The notes: a model not told the origin generated them from the sequence alone. A DNA stretch of 64,000 bases from Nonomuraea polychroma (GCF_004011505.1 NZ_SAUN01000001.1:8521501-8585500); one strand, 5' to 3'; shown: positions 50,327 to 59,900, counted from the stretch's first letter. Numbers and translations: made by a program.

Positions 50327-51237
50327 CCTTGACGATCACGCGATCCGGGCGGCGGCCGGCACACTCCGCGCCGCCCGCCCGGTGGCGGAGCAGGAAGGTC
50401 CAGGGCTGGCTGTACGCGGCCCCCACGGCCGTCATCGTGGGGGTGCTCTTCATCGCGCCCCTGGTGCTGGTCGTGTGGATGTCGCTCAACCGCTGGCCCC
50501 TGCTCGGCCAGGCCACGTTCAACGCCCCCGAGAACTACACCAAGATCGCCGACAACCCGCTCTTCGTCGACGCGGTCTTCTTCACGCTCAAGTACACCGC
50601 CATCACCACCGTGCTGCTGTCCGCTGTGGCGCTCGGCCTGGCCCTGCTGGTGCAGGATCGCAAGCCCGGCATCGGGTTCTTCAGGACGGCCTTCTTCCTG
50701 CCGGGCGCGGTCGGCTTCGCCGCGGCCGGGCTGCTGTTCTACGGCATGCTGAACAACGACTTCGGCCCCATCGACCCGATGCTCCAATCTCTGGGCATCA
50801 CCGACGAGCCGATCAAGTGGATCGGCACGCCCAACATGGCGCTGTTCTCCACGATCACGCTGGTCATCTGGCGGTTCGCCGGGTTCAACATGCTCATCCT
50901 GCTGACCGGCCTGCAGGCCATCCCGACCGAGGTGTACGAGGCCGCGCGCAGCGACGGCGCCAACCGCTGGCAGGTCTTCACCAAGATCACGCTGCCGCTG
51001 CTGCGCCCGACGCTGGCGTTGATGCTCATCCTCAGCGTCACGGGCTCGCTGCTGGCCTTCGACCAGTTCTTCGTCTTCACCAACGGCGGCCCGGACAACA
51101 GCACGGTCTCCATGGTCATGGTCATCTACCGCGAGGCGTTCTTCCGCTTCAACCTCGGCGGCGCGGCGGCGCTGTCGGTCGTGCTGCTCGTGGCCCTCGT
51201 CGGGCTCAACACGCTGATGATGCGGAGGCTGCGATGA
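50323..51237 (+). CDS. ABC sugar transporter permease 1
   Basis: 304 residues with six transmembrane helices. The cytoplasmic EAA loop is YEAARSDGANRWQVFTKITL followed by PLLRPT, the site that contacts the ATPase. Helix 1 is VQGWLYAAPTAVIVGVLFIA. The ATG at 50323 overlaps the binding-protein stop codon. Together with the next gene it forms the membrane part of a family CUT1 importer, probably for arabinose-containing oligosaccharides given the enzymes downstream. No ATPase gene is present nearby; the shared MsiK-type ATPase of actinomycetes is likely used. Confidence 0.92.
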   Translation: MTLTITRSGRRPAHSAPPARWRSRKVQGWLYAAPTAVIVGVLFIAPLVLVVWMSLNRWPLLGQATFNAPENYTKIADNPLFVDAVFFTLKYTAITTVLLSAVALGLALLVQDRKPGIGFFRTAFFLPGAVGFAAAGLLFYGMLNNDFGPIDPMLQSLGITDEPIKWIGTPNMALFSTITLVIWRFAGFNMLILLTGLQAIPTEVYEAARSDGANRWQVFTKITLPLLRPTLALMLILSVTGSLLAFDQFFVFTNGGPDNSTVSMVMVIYREAFFRFNLGGAAALSVVLLVALVGLNTLMMRRLR

Positions 51238-51998
51238 GCCGTTACCTCACGCTGTCCGCCCTGGCGGTGCTGTTCCTGTTCCCGCTGGTGTGGAGCGGTT
51301 ACGCCTCGCTGGAGGAGCCGTCCAACTACCTGGAGATGGCCCAATTCGGCGAGGGCCTCGGCACGTACTCGACCAACAGCGTGCTGGTCTCCGTCATGAC
51401 GGTGGCGGGCACCCTCGTCGTCTCCGCGCTCGGCGGATACGGGTTCGCCCGCTTCGACTTCCCTGGCAAGAATCTGCTGTTCCTCGCCACGCTGGCGATC
51501 CTCATGGTGCCGTACGCGACCATCCTCATCCCGCTCTACGTGCTGCTCGGCTACATCGGGCTGCAGAACTCGCTCGTCGGGCTGTCGCTGGTGTTCGTGA
51601 TGTTCCAGCTGCCCTTCGCGCTGTTCATGATGCGCAACGCCTTCGAGGCGCTGCCCCGTGAGCTGGAGGAGGCGGCGCTGGTGGACGGCTGCGGCACGTT
51701 CCGCGCCTTCACCAGGATCCTGCTGCACGCCGTGCGGCCCGCGCTGATCACGGTGGGCCTGTTCGCGTTCCTCGCCTCGTGGAACGACTTCTTCGCGCCG
51801 CTCATCCTGCTCAACGACGGAGCATCGTTCACGCTGCCGGTGGCCGTGGTGAGCATGACGCAGCAGACGTTCGGCGCGATCGACTACGGCATGCTCCAGG
51901 CCGGCGTCATGGTCATGGCCTTCCCCTGTCTCATCCTCTTCATCGTGTTGCAGCGCCACTACGTGCGCGGATTCATGTCAGGAGCTCTGCGTGGCTAA
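51234..51998 (+). CDS. ABC sugar transporter permease 2
   Basis: 254 residues, six transmembrane helices. EAA loop: RELEEAALVDGCGTFRAFTR followed by ILLHAVRPAL. It is somewhat shorter at the N-terminus than typical CUT1 second permeases (about 275 residues). The end, with YVRGFMSGALRG, matches the standard C-terminus Y-V-x-G-x-x-x-G-A-x-K/R-G. ATG at 51234 overlaps the stop of permease 1, and its own stop is overlapped by the GTG start of the GH127 gene, so translation is coupled throughout. Confidence 0.92.
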   Translation: MSRYLTLSALAVLFLFPLVWSGYASLEEPSNYLEMAQFGEGLGTYSTNSVLVSVMTVAGTLVVSALGGYGFARFDFPGKNLLFLATLAILMVPYATILIPLYVLLGYIGLQNSLVGLSLVFVMFQLPFALFMMRNAFEALPRELEEAALVDGCGTFRAFTRILLHAVRPALITVGLFAFLASWNDFFAPLILLNDGASFTLPVAVVSMTQQTFGAIDYGMLQAGVMVMAFPCLILFIVLQRHYVRGFMSGALRG

Positions 51999-53787
51999 TC
52001 CCGTCCTGCCCTCATCGGGCGTCCTGTCCCCCCTCGGCCTCGACGCGGTACGGCTCTCGCCCGGTTTCTGGGGCGACCGGGTGGCGCTCAACCGCGAGGT
52101 CACCATCGCCCACTGCCAGGAATGGGAAGAACGCGAAGGCTGGATCGGCAACTTCCGGGGCGAGCGCCCGCGCAGGGGCCGGGAGTTCAGCGACTCCGAG
52201 ATCTACAAGCTGCTGGAGGCCATGGCCTGGGCCGACCACCCCGGGCTGCCGGCACTGGCCGAGACCGTGGCCCAGGCCCAGGAGGGCGACGGCTACATCA
52301 ACACCCGCTGGTCCGGCAGCCGCTACACCGACTTCGAATGGGGGCACGAGCTCTATTGCTACGGCCACCTCATCCAGGCGGCGGTCGCCCGGCTGCGCAT
52401 GCACGGCGAGGACCGGCTGACGCAGGTGGCGGTGCGGGCCGCCGACCACGTCTGCCGCCGCTTCATGGACGGCACCGAGACCTGCGGGCACCCCGTGATC
52501 GAGATGGCGCTCGTCGAGCTCTACCGCGTGACCGGGACCGAGCGCTACCTGGAGATGGCCCGGCGCTTCGTCGAGCGGCGCGGCCTGCCGGCGCTCGCCG
52601 ACATCCCCTTCGGCCGCGCCTACTACCAGGACGACATGCCGGTCCGCCAGGCACAGGTGTTCCGCGGTCACGCCGTGCGGGCGCTCTACCTGGCCTCCGG
52701 CGTCGTGGACGTGGCCGTCGAGACCGGCGACGAGGAGCTGCTGAAGGCGGTCGAGGCGCAGTGGGAGCGCACGGTCGCCCGGCGTACGCACCTGACCGGC
52801 GGCATGGGCTCGCGGCACATCGACGAGTCGTTCGGCGACGACTACGAGCTGCCGCCGGACCGGGCCTACAACGAGACCTGCGCGAGCATCGCCTCGATCA
52901 TGCTGGCGCACCGGCTGCTGCTGGCCACCGGCGACGTCCGCTACGCCGACCTGGCCGAGCGGACCCTGTACAACATGCTCGCCACCGGCGTCGCGCTGGA
53001 CGGCCGGTCGTTCTTCTACGCCAACCCGCTGCAGGTGCGGGTGGCCGCCGTCCCGCTCGAAGGCGTGAACCACGCTGCGGAGGGCGGGCTGCGCTCGCCC
53101 TGGTTCGACGTGTCCTGCTGCCCGAACAACATCGCCCGCACGCTGGCCTCCCTGCCTGCCTACATGGCCACGACCGCGGCGGACGGTCTGCAGATCCACC
53201 ACTTCACGCCGTCGGAGATCCGCGGCGGCGGGGTCGCGGTGCGAGTGGAGACCGGCTACCCGTGGCACGGCGCGGTGACGGTCCGGGTGCTGGAGGACGG
53301 CGACGGGCGGATCAAGCTGCGCGTCCCGGCCTGGGCCTCGGACGCGACGCTCGCGCACGGCGGCACGGTCCGTCCCGTGGCGCCCGGGTACGCCTCCGTC
53401 GACGGGCCGTGGCGGGCGGGTGACGAGCTCCGGCTGGAGCTGGCGATGTCGCCGAGGTGGACGTTCCCCAACAGCAAGATCGACGCGCTTCGGGCGTGCG
53501 CGGCGGTCGAGCGGGGTCCGCTCGTTTACTGCGCGGAGTCCGTGGGCGACGAGCCGCCGCTCGCCGACCTGGCCGTGCGGGTCGAGCCGCCCGTGGAGCA
53601 CGAGGCGAACGGCGTGGTCGAGCTGGAGGTCGAGGCCTCGCTCGGCGACAGCGACGGCGACGGCTGGCCGTACGGGCCGTCGCGGAACGGCCGCGTGGAC
53701 GCCTCGGACGCGCGGCTGCGGCTCATCCCTTACCACCGGTGGGGTAACCGGGGTCCCGCGACCATGCGTGTCTGGCTGCCGATCTGA
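51991..53787 (+). CDS. GH127 beta-L-arabinofuranosidase-type enzyme (intracellular)
   Basis: 598 residues without a signal peptide. GTG at 51991 has AGGAG 7 bases before it and overlaps the permease 2 stop. Family GH127 hallmarks: EFSDSEIYKLLEAMAWADHP, DGYINTRWS, the helix barrel, YNETCASIASIMLAHRLLLA with Glu295 and Cys297, and WFDVSCCPNNIARTLASLPA with Cys376 and Cys377. In characterised members one Glu and three Cys bind zinc and a Cys is the nucleophile; all are present. The cytoplasmic location fits hydrolysis of imported arabinosides. It would act after uptake by the ABC importer. Confidence 0.92.
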   Translation: MANPVLPSSGVLSPLGLDAVRLSPGFWGDRVALNREVTIAHCQEWEEREGWIGNFRGERPRRGREFSDSEIYKLLEAMAWADHPGLPALAETVAQAQEGDGYINTRWSGSRYTDFEWGHELYCYGHLIQAAVARLRMHGEDRLTQVAVRAADHVCRRFMDGTETCGHPVIEMALVELYRVTGTERYLEMARRFVERRGLPALADIPFGRAYYQDDMPVRQAQVFRGHAVRALYLASGVVDVAVETGDEELLKAVEAQWERTVARRTHLTGGMGSRHIDESFGDDYELPPDRAYNETCASIASIMLAHRLLLATGDVRYADLAERTLYNMLATGVALDGRSFFYANPLQVRVAAVPLEGVNHAAEGGLRSPWFDVSCCPNNIARTLASLPAYMATTAADGLQIHHFTPSEIRGGGVAVRVETGYPWHGAVTVRVLEDGDGRIKLRVPAWASDATLAHGGTVRPVAPGYASVDGPWRAGDELRLELAMSPRWTFPNSKIDALRACAAVERGPLVYCAESVGDEPPLADLAVRVEPPVEHEANGVVELEVEASLGDSDGDGWPYGPSRNGRVDASDARLRLIPYHRWGNRGPATMRVWLPI

Positions 53788-53805
53788 ACCCTCTGGAGAA
53801 TGCCC

Positions 53806-56800
53806 ATGCGTTTCGTAGCCGTGTTAGCGCTCACAGCCTCTCTTGTCGCGTTGCCGACCTCGGCGGTCGCCGTGGATGATCTCGGGATGCCGGTGTTCAC
53901 GGGTGCCGACCCCGTGCCCGACGAGCCGGTCGGATACCACCCGCGCAAGATGATGGAGGAGATCTACAAGAAGGAGAAGGGCGGCGACTCGTACTGGATC
54001 GACCGCATGCTGGCCCGGCCGGGCGACGACCCGGCAGGCACGTGGTTGATGTCACGCGGGCGGGCGCTGTTCATGAAGGAGCACGACCCTCGGAAGATCG
54101 GCTTCGGCGGGTACGTCGCGTACTGGGAGAGCATCGACAACCGGGACGCGTACACGATCTCGCTCGGCACCACGCTCACCGAGGACGTGTCGAAGCGGCT
54201 GCAGATGCCCAGCCACTGGACCGGCCAGTACGCCGGGGACGGGCTGTCGGTCGGCGTGAAGAAGTTCATCACGCACCAGAACGTGGCCGTGACGACGCTG
54301 GAGATCACCAACACGGGGTCGGCGGCGAAGTCGGTCCCGATCACGGTGACCTCGCCCTACACCAAGGCGGCCGACGGCGACCGGGAGCTGACCGGCGCGG
54401 TGTTCGCCAAGAACAAGCTGACCACGATCTTCCCCAGGCTCAGCGGTGACGGGCTGAAGGCCGACGATGGCACGCTCAAGGGCGCCGTCACGGTCGAGCC
54501 GGGCAAGACCGTGCGCACCAAGGTCCAGATGGGCTTCGTCACCGAGGAGCTCGCCGGCTCGCGCGCCGAGTACGACGGCTACAAGGGCCGCTCACCGGAG
54601 CAGGCGCTGCGGCGGCAGCTGCAGGACTACAACGCCTGGTGGGCGGACAACGTCCCCTACATCGACGTGCCCGACGAGAACATCAAGAAGTTCGTGTACT
54701 ACCGCTGGTGGCTCATGCGCTTCAACTTCCTCGACGCCGACATCCCCGGGAACGACTTCCAGTTCCCGACGTCGGTGGAGGGCGCGCTGGGCTACAACAA
54801 CGCGATCGTGCTGACCGTGCCGATGTTCGTGCAGGACCTGAAGTACCTGCGCAACCCGATCTACTCGTACGGGCCGTGGGTGTCGGCGGGCGAGGTGTCG
54901 CGTAACTCCAAGTACACCGACAACCCGGGCGACCCGGAGAACTGGTCGAACAGCTACACGCAGTACATCTCGGCGGCGGCGCTGGAGAGCTACCAGATCC
55001 ACGGCGGGCAGCCGCAGATCCTGCGCAACCTGGCCCGGTATGCCGAGAAGGACGTCTACGGGCAGCTCAACGCCTACGACTCCAACAAGAACGGCGTCAT
55101 CGAGTACGACTGGGAGGCCATGACCGGCAACGACGCCGACGCGGTGTCGTTCCACTACTACGACCGGGCGAACGAGCGGCTGGAAGGCGCCTACGTCTAC
55201 GCCAACGCGATGGCGGCGGCACAGGCGTACGAGCTGTCGGGTGACCAGGCGAAGGCCGCCGAGATGCGGGGCGTGGCCGACAGGGTCAAGAACGCCATCC
55301 TCACCCTGCTCTGGGACGAGCAGAACAAGCTCTTCAAGCACCGCGACCTGCAGACGGGCAACCTGATCCCGTGGAAGGAGTCGAACAACTACATCCCGTA
55401 CGCGACGGGCCTGGTGCCCACCGACGACCCGAAATATCGGGAGGCGCTGCGGTTGTGGGCCGATCCTACGGAATATCCGATCTTCCCGGCGTACACCGCC
55501 AACCAGAAGGACAAGGCCGAGGCGGCCGAGGCCGGGATCCCGGGGTCGAACAACTTCTCGCAGATCAACTCGACGCGTAACTTCGCCTTCTTCTCCAAGG
55601 CGATCCGCGAGTACCAGACTCCGTACGTCACCGCCGACCAGTACAAGCAGCTGCTCTACTGGAACGCCTGGTCGCAGTACGTCGGTGGCGACACCCGCTA
55701 CCCCGACGCCAACGAGTTCTGGGCCGACTGGAACAAGACCACCAAGACCATCGGCTACCGCTCCTGGATCCACCACACGATCCTGGGCAGCAGCAACTGG
55801 ACCGTCATCGAGGACGTCATGGGCCTGCGCCCGCGCTCGGACGGCAAGGTCGAGCTGTGGCCGGTGGACATCGGCTGGGACCACTTCACCGTCAACGGCA
55901 TCAACTACCGGGGCAACGACCTCACCATCGTGTGGGACAAGCCCGGCGACGGGACCACCCACTACGCCGGCGTGCCCGAGGGGTACTCGATCCTCATCGA
56001 CGGCAAGCGCAAGGTCACGCTCTCCGGTCTCGCGCACGCGGTCTGGGACCCGGCGACGGGCAAGGTCGAGGGCGGCACCGTGGTGCATTCCGAGAAGGCC
56101 GGCGCCATGAAGGCCCCCGCGCAGGTCGAGCTCGAGGGCGACCGAGTCGAGGACCTGTTCCAGAAGGCCGGCGTGGACCTGCGCTCCACCCGCCCGAACC
56201 TGGTCAAGTCCGCCACCGCCTCCCACGGCGACCCGGCCGGCGCGGTGGACGGGTTCACGATCAACGAGCCGTACTGGGGCAGCAAGGGCTCCGGCAAGAC
56301 CCAGGACTGGCTGGAGGTCGACCTCGGCTCGGCCCAGAAGGTCGACCAGGTCAAGCTGTACTTCTACAACGACCGCAAGGCGGCCGGGTACAGCGAGCCC
56401 GCCTTCTACTCGGTGCAGTACCAGGACGGCGACACCTGGAAGGACGTGCCGGGGCAGGCCAAGAAGCCGGTCTACCCGCGGGCGAACCTCAACGAGGTCC
56501 GCTTCCCGGCCGTCACGGCGCAGAAGCTGCGCGTCCTGGTCACCCACCGGCCCGGCTACGCCACGGGGCTGAAGGAGATCCAGGCGTACCAGACGGGCGC
56601 GGACGCCGGCTCGGTCACCAACCGGGCCCCGTACGTGGCGGCGGTGGTCGATCCCACCTTCAGCCGTCCCGGCCAGGCCAGGATCGACGCGGTGGCCAAG
56701 GACGACGCGCTGCCGAAGGGCACGCTCACCACGCAGTGGGCCAAGGCGGACGGGCCCGGTGAGGCGTTCTTCACCGACCCGGCGGGCACGAGCACGGTCG

Positions 56801-57798
56801 TGTCGTTCTCCGAGCCGGGCACGTATCGACTGGAGCTCACCGCCTCGGACGGCGAGAAGAGCGGCTCCGCGACCGTGACCGTCGCCGCCACGGCCCAGGC
56901 CGCACAGGTGAACGTGGCGCCCAAGGCCACGCCCACCGCCTCCTACACCTCGCCGTGGGAGCGGGTCACCGCCATCAACGACGGCATCGACCCGCCGCGC
57001 TCCAACGACGGCGCCAACCCGCGCTGGGGCACCTGGCCGCAGCAGGGCACCCAGTGGGTGCAGCTCGAATGGCCGTCGCCGGTGCGAGTGAACAAGGCCG
57101 ACGTGTACTTCTTCGACGACGGCGGCGGCGTGCGCCTGCCCGCCTCGTGGAAGATCCAGCAGTGGGACGGGGACTCCTTCGAGGACGTCACCGGCGTCGC
57201 CTCCTACCCGAAGGTGATCGACGCCTACAACACCGTCTCCTTCGACACCGTCACGACCTCGAGGCTGCGCGTCCAACTGGAGGCCGGCGGGGCGTCGGTC
57301 GGGTTGCTGGAGGCCAAGGTGTACGAGGTCCCGCCGGACTCCGTGCGCCCCGTGCACGTCCCCACCCTGGTCGACACGCTGCCCAAGCTGCCGGCCACCG
57401 TGGAGACCCTGTACGCCGACGGCGCCCGCAGCACCGCCGCCGTCACCTGGCAGCAGGTGACGCCCGACCAGGTGAAGACGGGTGGCACCAGCTTCACGGT
57501 CTCCGGACTCGCCGAGGGCGTCCGCCAGCCCGTCCAGGCAACGGTGTACGTCCGCACCACCGCGGCCGTGACCATCACCTCGATCGCCGAGGAAGCGGTC
57601 ACGACCCGGGCCGGGGTGGCGCCGCCGTTGCCGAAGACCGTCGTGGCGACGTACAACGACGGGTCGAAGGACGGCTCGGTCGCCGTCACCTGGGAGGCCA
57701 TCAGCCCTGACCGGTACGCCCAGCCGGGCACGTTCACCGTGACCGGCCAGGTCCAGGGCACAACCATCACCGCTCAGGCCACCGTCACCGTCCAGTAG
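53806..57798 (+). CDS. Secreted multidomain glycoside hydrolase (MGH1/GH63-like, with F5/8C and Ig-like modules)
   Basis: 1330 residues. ATG at 53806 is chosen for GGAG 8 bases upstream; the signal RFVAVLALTASLVALPTSAV follows. Residues about 30-240 form a beta-sandwich, about 250-740 an (alpha/alpha)-barrel similar to MGH1/GH63/GH142 proteins (KKFVYYRWWLMRFNFLDADI, RLEGAYVYANAMAAAQAYEL, LWDEQNKLFKHRDLQTGNLI). Two discoidin-like F5/8C domains (about 780-930 and 1010-1125) flank a PKD/Ig-like one, and two bacterial Ig-like Big_4 modules end the protein. I infer an exo-acting arabinosidase-type enzyme releasing sugars for the importer. Its first codons include a TTA inside the operator-like site at 53822. 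Confidence 0.88.
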   Translation: MRFVAVLALTASLVALPTSAVAVDDLGMPVFTGADPVPDEPVGYHPRKMMEEIYKKEKGGDSYWIDRMLARPGDDPAGTWLMSRGRALFMKEHDPRKIGFGGYVAYWESIDNRDAYTISLGTTLTEDVSKRLQMPSHWTGQYAGDGLSVGVKKFITHQNVAVTTLEITNTGSAAKSVPITVTSPYTKAADGDRELTGAVFAKNKLTTIFPRLSGDGLKADDGTLKGAVTVEPGKTVRTKVQMGFVTEELAGSRAEYDGYKGRSPEQALRRQLQDYNAWWADNVPYIDVPDENIKKFVYYRWWLMRFNFLDADIPGNDFQFPTSVEGALGYNNAIVLTVPMFVQDLKYLRNPIYSYGPWVSAGEVSRNSKYTDNPGDPENWSNSYTQYISAAALESYQIHGGQPQILRNLARYAEKDVYGQLNAYDSNKNGVIEYDWEAMTGNDADAVSFHYYDRANERLEGAYVYANAMAAAQAYELSGDQAKAAEMRGVADRVKNAILTLLWDEQNKLFKHRDLQTGNLIPWKESNNYIPYATGLVPTDDPKYREALRLWADPTEYPIFPAYTANQKDKAEAAEAGIPGSNNFSQINSTRNFAFFSKAIREYQTPYVTADQYKQLLYWNAWSQYVGGDTRYPDANEFWADWNKTTKTIGYRSWIHHTILGSSNWTVIEDVMGLRPRSDGKVELWPVDIGWDHFTVNGINYRGNDLTIVWDKPGDGTTHYAGVPEGYSILIDGKRKVTLSGLAHAVWDPATGKVEGGTVVHSEKAGAMKAPAQVELEGDRVEDLFQKAGVDLRSTRPNLVKSATASHGDPAGAVDGFTINEPYWGSKGSGKTQDWLEVDLGSAQKVDQVKLYFYNDRKAAGYSEPAFYSVQYQDGDTWKDVPGQAKKPVYPRANLNEVRFPAVTAQKLRVLVTHRPGYATGLKEIQAYQTGADAGSVTNRAPYVAAVVDPTFSRPGQARIDAVAKDDALPKGTLTTQWAKADGPGEAFFTDPAGTSTVVSFSEPGTYRLELTASDGEKSGSATVTVAATAQAAQVNVAPKATPTASYTSPWERVTAINDGIDPPRSNDGANPRWGTWPQQGTQWVQLEWPSPVRVNKADVYFFDDGGGVRLPASWKIQQWDGDSFEDVTGVASYPKVIDAYNTVSFDTVTTSRLRVQLEAGGASVGLLEAKVYEVPPDSVRPVHVPTLVDTLPKLPATVETLYADGARSTAAVTWQQVTPDQVKTGGTSFTVSGLAEGVRQPVQATVYVRTTAAVTITSIAEEAVTTRAGVAPPLPKTVVATYNDGSKDGSVAVTWEAISPDRYAQPGTFTVTGQVQGTTITAQATVTVQ
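53822..53835. promoter_or_regulatory. LacI-type palindrome inside the glycosidase signal sequence
   Basis: TGTTAGCGCTCACA is identical to the site at 49083-49096, and 17 bases around it are identical. It lies 16 bases downstream of the start codon of the secreted glycosidase. The codons are again GTG TTA GCG CTC ACA (V-L-A-L-T). Confidence 0.55.
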
Positions 57799-57806
57799 CG
57801 CCTATT

Positions 57807-57843
57807 CTGTCCTGGCCCCGCCACATTCGCGGGGCCAGGACAG
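57807..57843. terminator. Terminator, 15-bp perfect stem
   Basis: CTGTCCTGGCCCCGC and its exact complement GCGGGGCCAGGACAG enclose a 7-base loop (CACATTC). It follows the glycosidase stop by 9 bases and ends the sugar operon, upstream of the histidine kinase gene. Confidence 0.85.
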
Positions 57844-57863
57844 CGCTTAGGACGGACAAGCCG

Positions 57864-59900
57864 ATGGTCGAATTCAGCGACCTCTCGGGCCGGGGGAAGG
57901 CCGCGCGGGTCGTGGCCGTCGTCATGGCGGTCGTGTCTCCCGTCCTCACCGTCGCCGCGGTGGTCATCTGGAGCCGGCTGCCCGCCGAGTGGATCCCGGC
58001 CAGGACCGTGTCGCCCCAGTCGGCCGCCGGGCTGACGTTCCCCGCGGTCGGCGCCTTTTTGCTCTTCCACCGCCCCCGGCTGAACATGGCGTGGCTGATG
58101 TGCCTGGGCGGCCTCGCGGCCGGGCTCAGCGACGTCTCCGCCGCGCTGATGTTCCGCGCCGCCTCCTCCGGCGACCTGCTCACCGCCGGCTACCTGCGCC
58201 TTCCCGCGAACATCGGCTGGGCGGTGTGCGGCGTGCTGCTCACGATGGTGCTGCCGCTGTACTCACCGGACGGCCACCTGCCTTCCAAGCGGTGGCGGGT
58301 CGCCCTGGTGCTCGGCTACGCCTCCATCACCGCCAACCTCGTGCGCACGACGTTCCAGCCGCCCCCGCCCCCCGAGGGCTACCCGTTCCCGGTGGTCATC
58401 CCCAATCCGCTGCAGATCCCCGCGTTCGCCCCGTACGGGCAGACGATCTCGGTGATCGCCTGGACCGGCATCTACGTCTCCATGGCGCTGGCGGCTCTGT
58501 CGCTGGCGTTGCGGATGCGGCGCGCGGACCCGGTCACCAGGCGGCAGATCGGCTGGCCGCTGCTGGCGTTCACCGGATACATCGCCTTCCTGGTCGCCGC
58601 CGCGTTCGACCAGGACCTGATGTGGCCTGCGGTCGTCTGGGCCGCCCTCATCCCGGTCGCGGTCGCGTTCTCGGTGATGCGTTACCGGCTCTACGGCATC
58701 GACACGGTGATCAGCCGCGCCTTCGTGGCGGCCGGGCTGGTGGCCGTGGTCAGCGCGGTCTACTTCGCCGCCAGCACGTTGTCGAGCGTCCTGGTCTCCG
58801 GCTACGGCCAGGTGGCCGGGATCTCCGCCGCGCTCTTCGCGGGCGCGTTCTTCCAGCCGCTGCGGCGGGCGCTGCAGCGGGCCGTGGACCGGCTCCTGTA
58901 CGGCGCCGTCGGTGACCCCGGCGTGCTCGCCGAGCGCCTCACCCAGGCCGTGCGCCGCGGCGACCCGGCGGAGGCGCTGACCTCGGTGGTTGGCGTGCTG
59001 CGTGACGGGCTGGCGGTCGAGGGTGTGGCCGTCGAGGTGGCCGACGGCGAGCCCCGGTACGTCGAGAGCGGCCGGGTGGGCGACAGCCCGCGCGAGGTGC
59101 CCCTGGTGTGGCACGGGGAGCGCGTCGGCCGCCTCCTCGTCGGGCCTCCGGGTCCGCGCCGCTTCCCCGCCGCGCACAACGAGCGGGTGCTGGCCACGCT
59201 CGCCCCGTACGCCGCCGACGTCGCCCACGCCGTCCGTATGGCCGCCGACCTGCAGCGCTCCCGCGAGCGCATCCTGACCACCAGGGAGGAGGAACGCCGC
59301 CGCCTGCGCCGGGACCTGCACGACGGGCTCGGCCAGACCCTCTCCGCCATGGCCATGACCATCAACATGGCCAGGCTCAGCCTGAAGAGGTCCCCGGAGG
59401 CCGCCGACCAGCTGCTCCAAGAGCTGCACGCCGGGATGAGCGCGGTCACGCTGGACATCCGCGAGCTCGTGTACGGCCTGCGCCCGCCCGCGCTCGACGA
59501 CCTGGGCCTGGCCCGGGCGGTCCGCGAGCTGGCCGGGCAGTCCTCACCGGACACGGCGGTCGAGGTGCAGGTCGAGGGCAACCTGCGGGACCTGCCGGCC
59601 GCGGTCGAGGTGGCGGTCTACCGGATCGTCCAGGAAGCCCTGACCAACATCCGCAAGCACGCCGAGGCGTCGCTCGCCCGGATCGTGCTCCATCGGGAGC
59701 GGTCCGTGCTGCGCGTGCTGATCAGCGACGACGGCAAGGGGCTGCCCGAGTCCTACCGGTCAGGTGTGGGCCTCGGGTCGATGCGCGAGCGGGCGGCCGA
59801 GCTGGGCGGCATCTGCGTGGTGGCCGGCGAGCCCGGCGGGGGCACCCGTGTGGAGGTCATGCTTCCTCTCCTGACCGCATCGAGCCAGGCCTTGACCTGA
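57864..59900 (+). CDS. NarL-type sensor histidine kinase (orphan)
   Basis: 678 residues. About eight transmembrane helices occupy the first 330 residues, followed by a GAF-like region (about 355-460; LTSVVGVLRDGLAVEGVAVE). HisKA_3: REEERRRLRRDLHDGLGQTL with the phospho-histidine, then DIRELVYGLRPPALDDLGLA. ATPase: VYRIVQEALTNIRKHAEASL (N box), ISDDGKGLP and GVGLGSMRERAAELGG. This plan, with an N-terminal membrane block of the NarX-like ComP type, is typical of streptomycete kinases. No response regulator gene follows; the next gene is TusA-like. Its partner is elsewhere. Confidence 0.9.
   Translation: MVEFSDLSGRGKAARVVAVVMAVVSPVLTVAAVVIWSRLPAEWIPARTVSPQSAAGLTFPAVGAFLLFHRPRLNMAWLMCLGGLAAGLSDVSAALMFRAASSGDLLTAGYLRLPANIGWAVCGVLLTMVLPLYSPDGHLPSKRWRVALVLGYASITANLVRTTFQPPPPPEGYPFPVVIPNPLQIPAFAPYGQTISVIAWTGIYVSMALAALSLALRMRRADPVTRRQIGWPLLAFTGYIAFLVAAAFDQDLMWPAVVWAALIPVAVAFSVMRYRLYGIDTVISRAFVAAGLVAVVSAVYFAASTLSSVLVSGYGQVAGISAALFAGAFFQPLRRALQRAVDRLLYGAVGDPGVLAERLTQAVRRGDPAEALTSVVGVLRDGLAVEGVAVEVADGEPRYVESGRVGDSPREVPLVWHGERVGRLLVGPPGPRRFPAAHNERVLATLAPYAADVAHAVRMAADLQRSRERILTTREEERRRLRRDLHDGLGQTLSAMAMTINMARLSLKRSPEAADQLLQELHAGMSAVTLDIRELVYGLRPPALDDLGLARAVRELAGQSSPDTAVEVQVEGNLRDLPAAVEVAVYRIVQEALTNIRKHAEASLARIVLHRERSVLRVLISDDGKGLPESYRSGVGLGSMRERAAELGGICVVAGEPGGGTRVEVMLPLLTASSQALT

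Noticed and set aside
52012..53736. Long minus-strand open frame opposite the GH127 gene
   Set aside because: High-GC third positions keep antisense frames open. GH127 zinc ligands and operon overlaps support the plus strand only.
54592..57357. 921-codon minus-strand open frame opposite the giant glycosidase
   Set aside because: R/V/H/G-rich shadow frame with no recognisable domain; the plus-strand protein has clear domain order and signal peptide.
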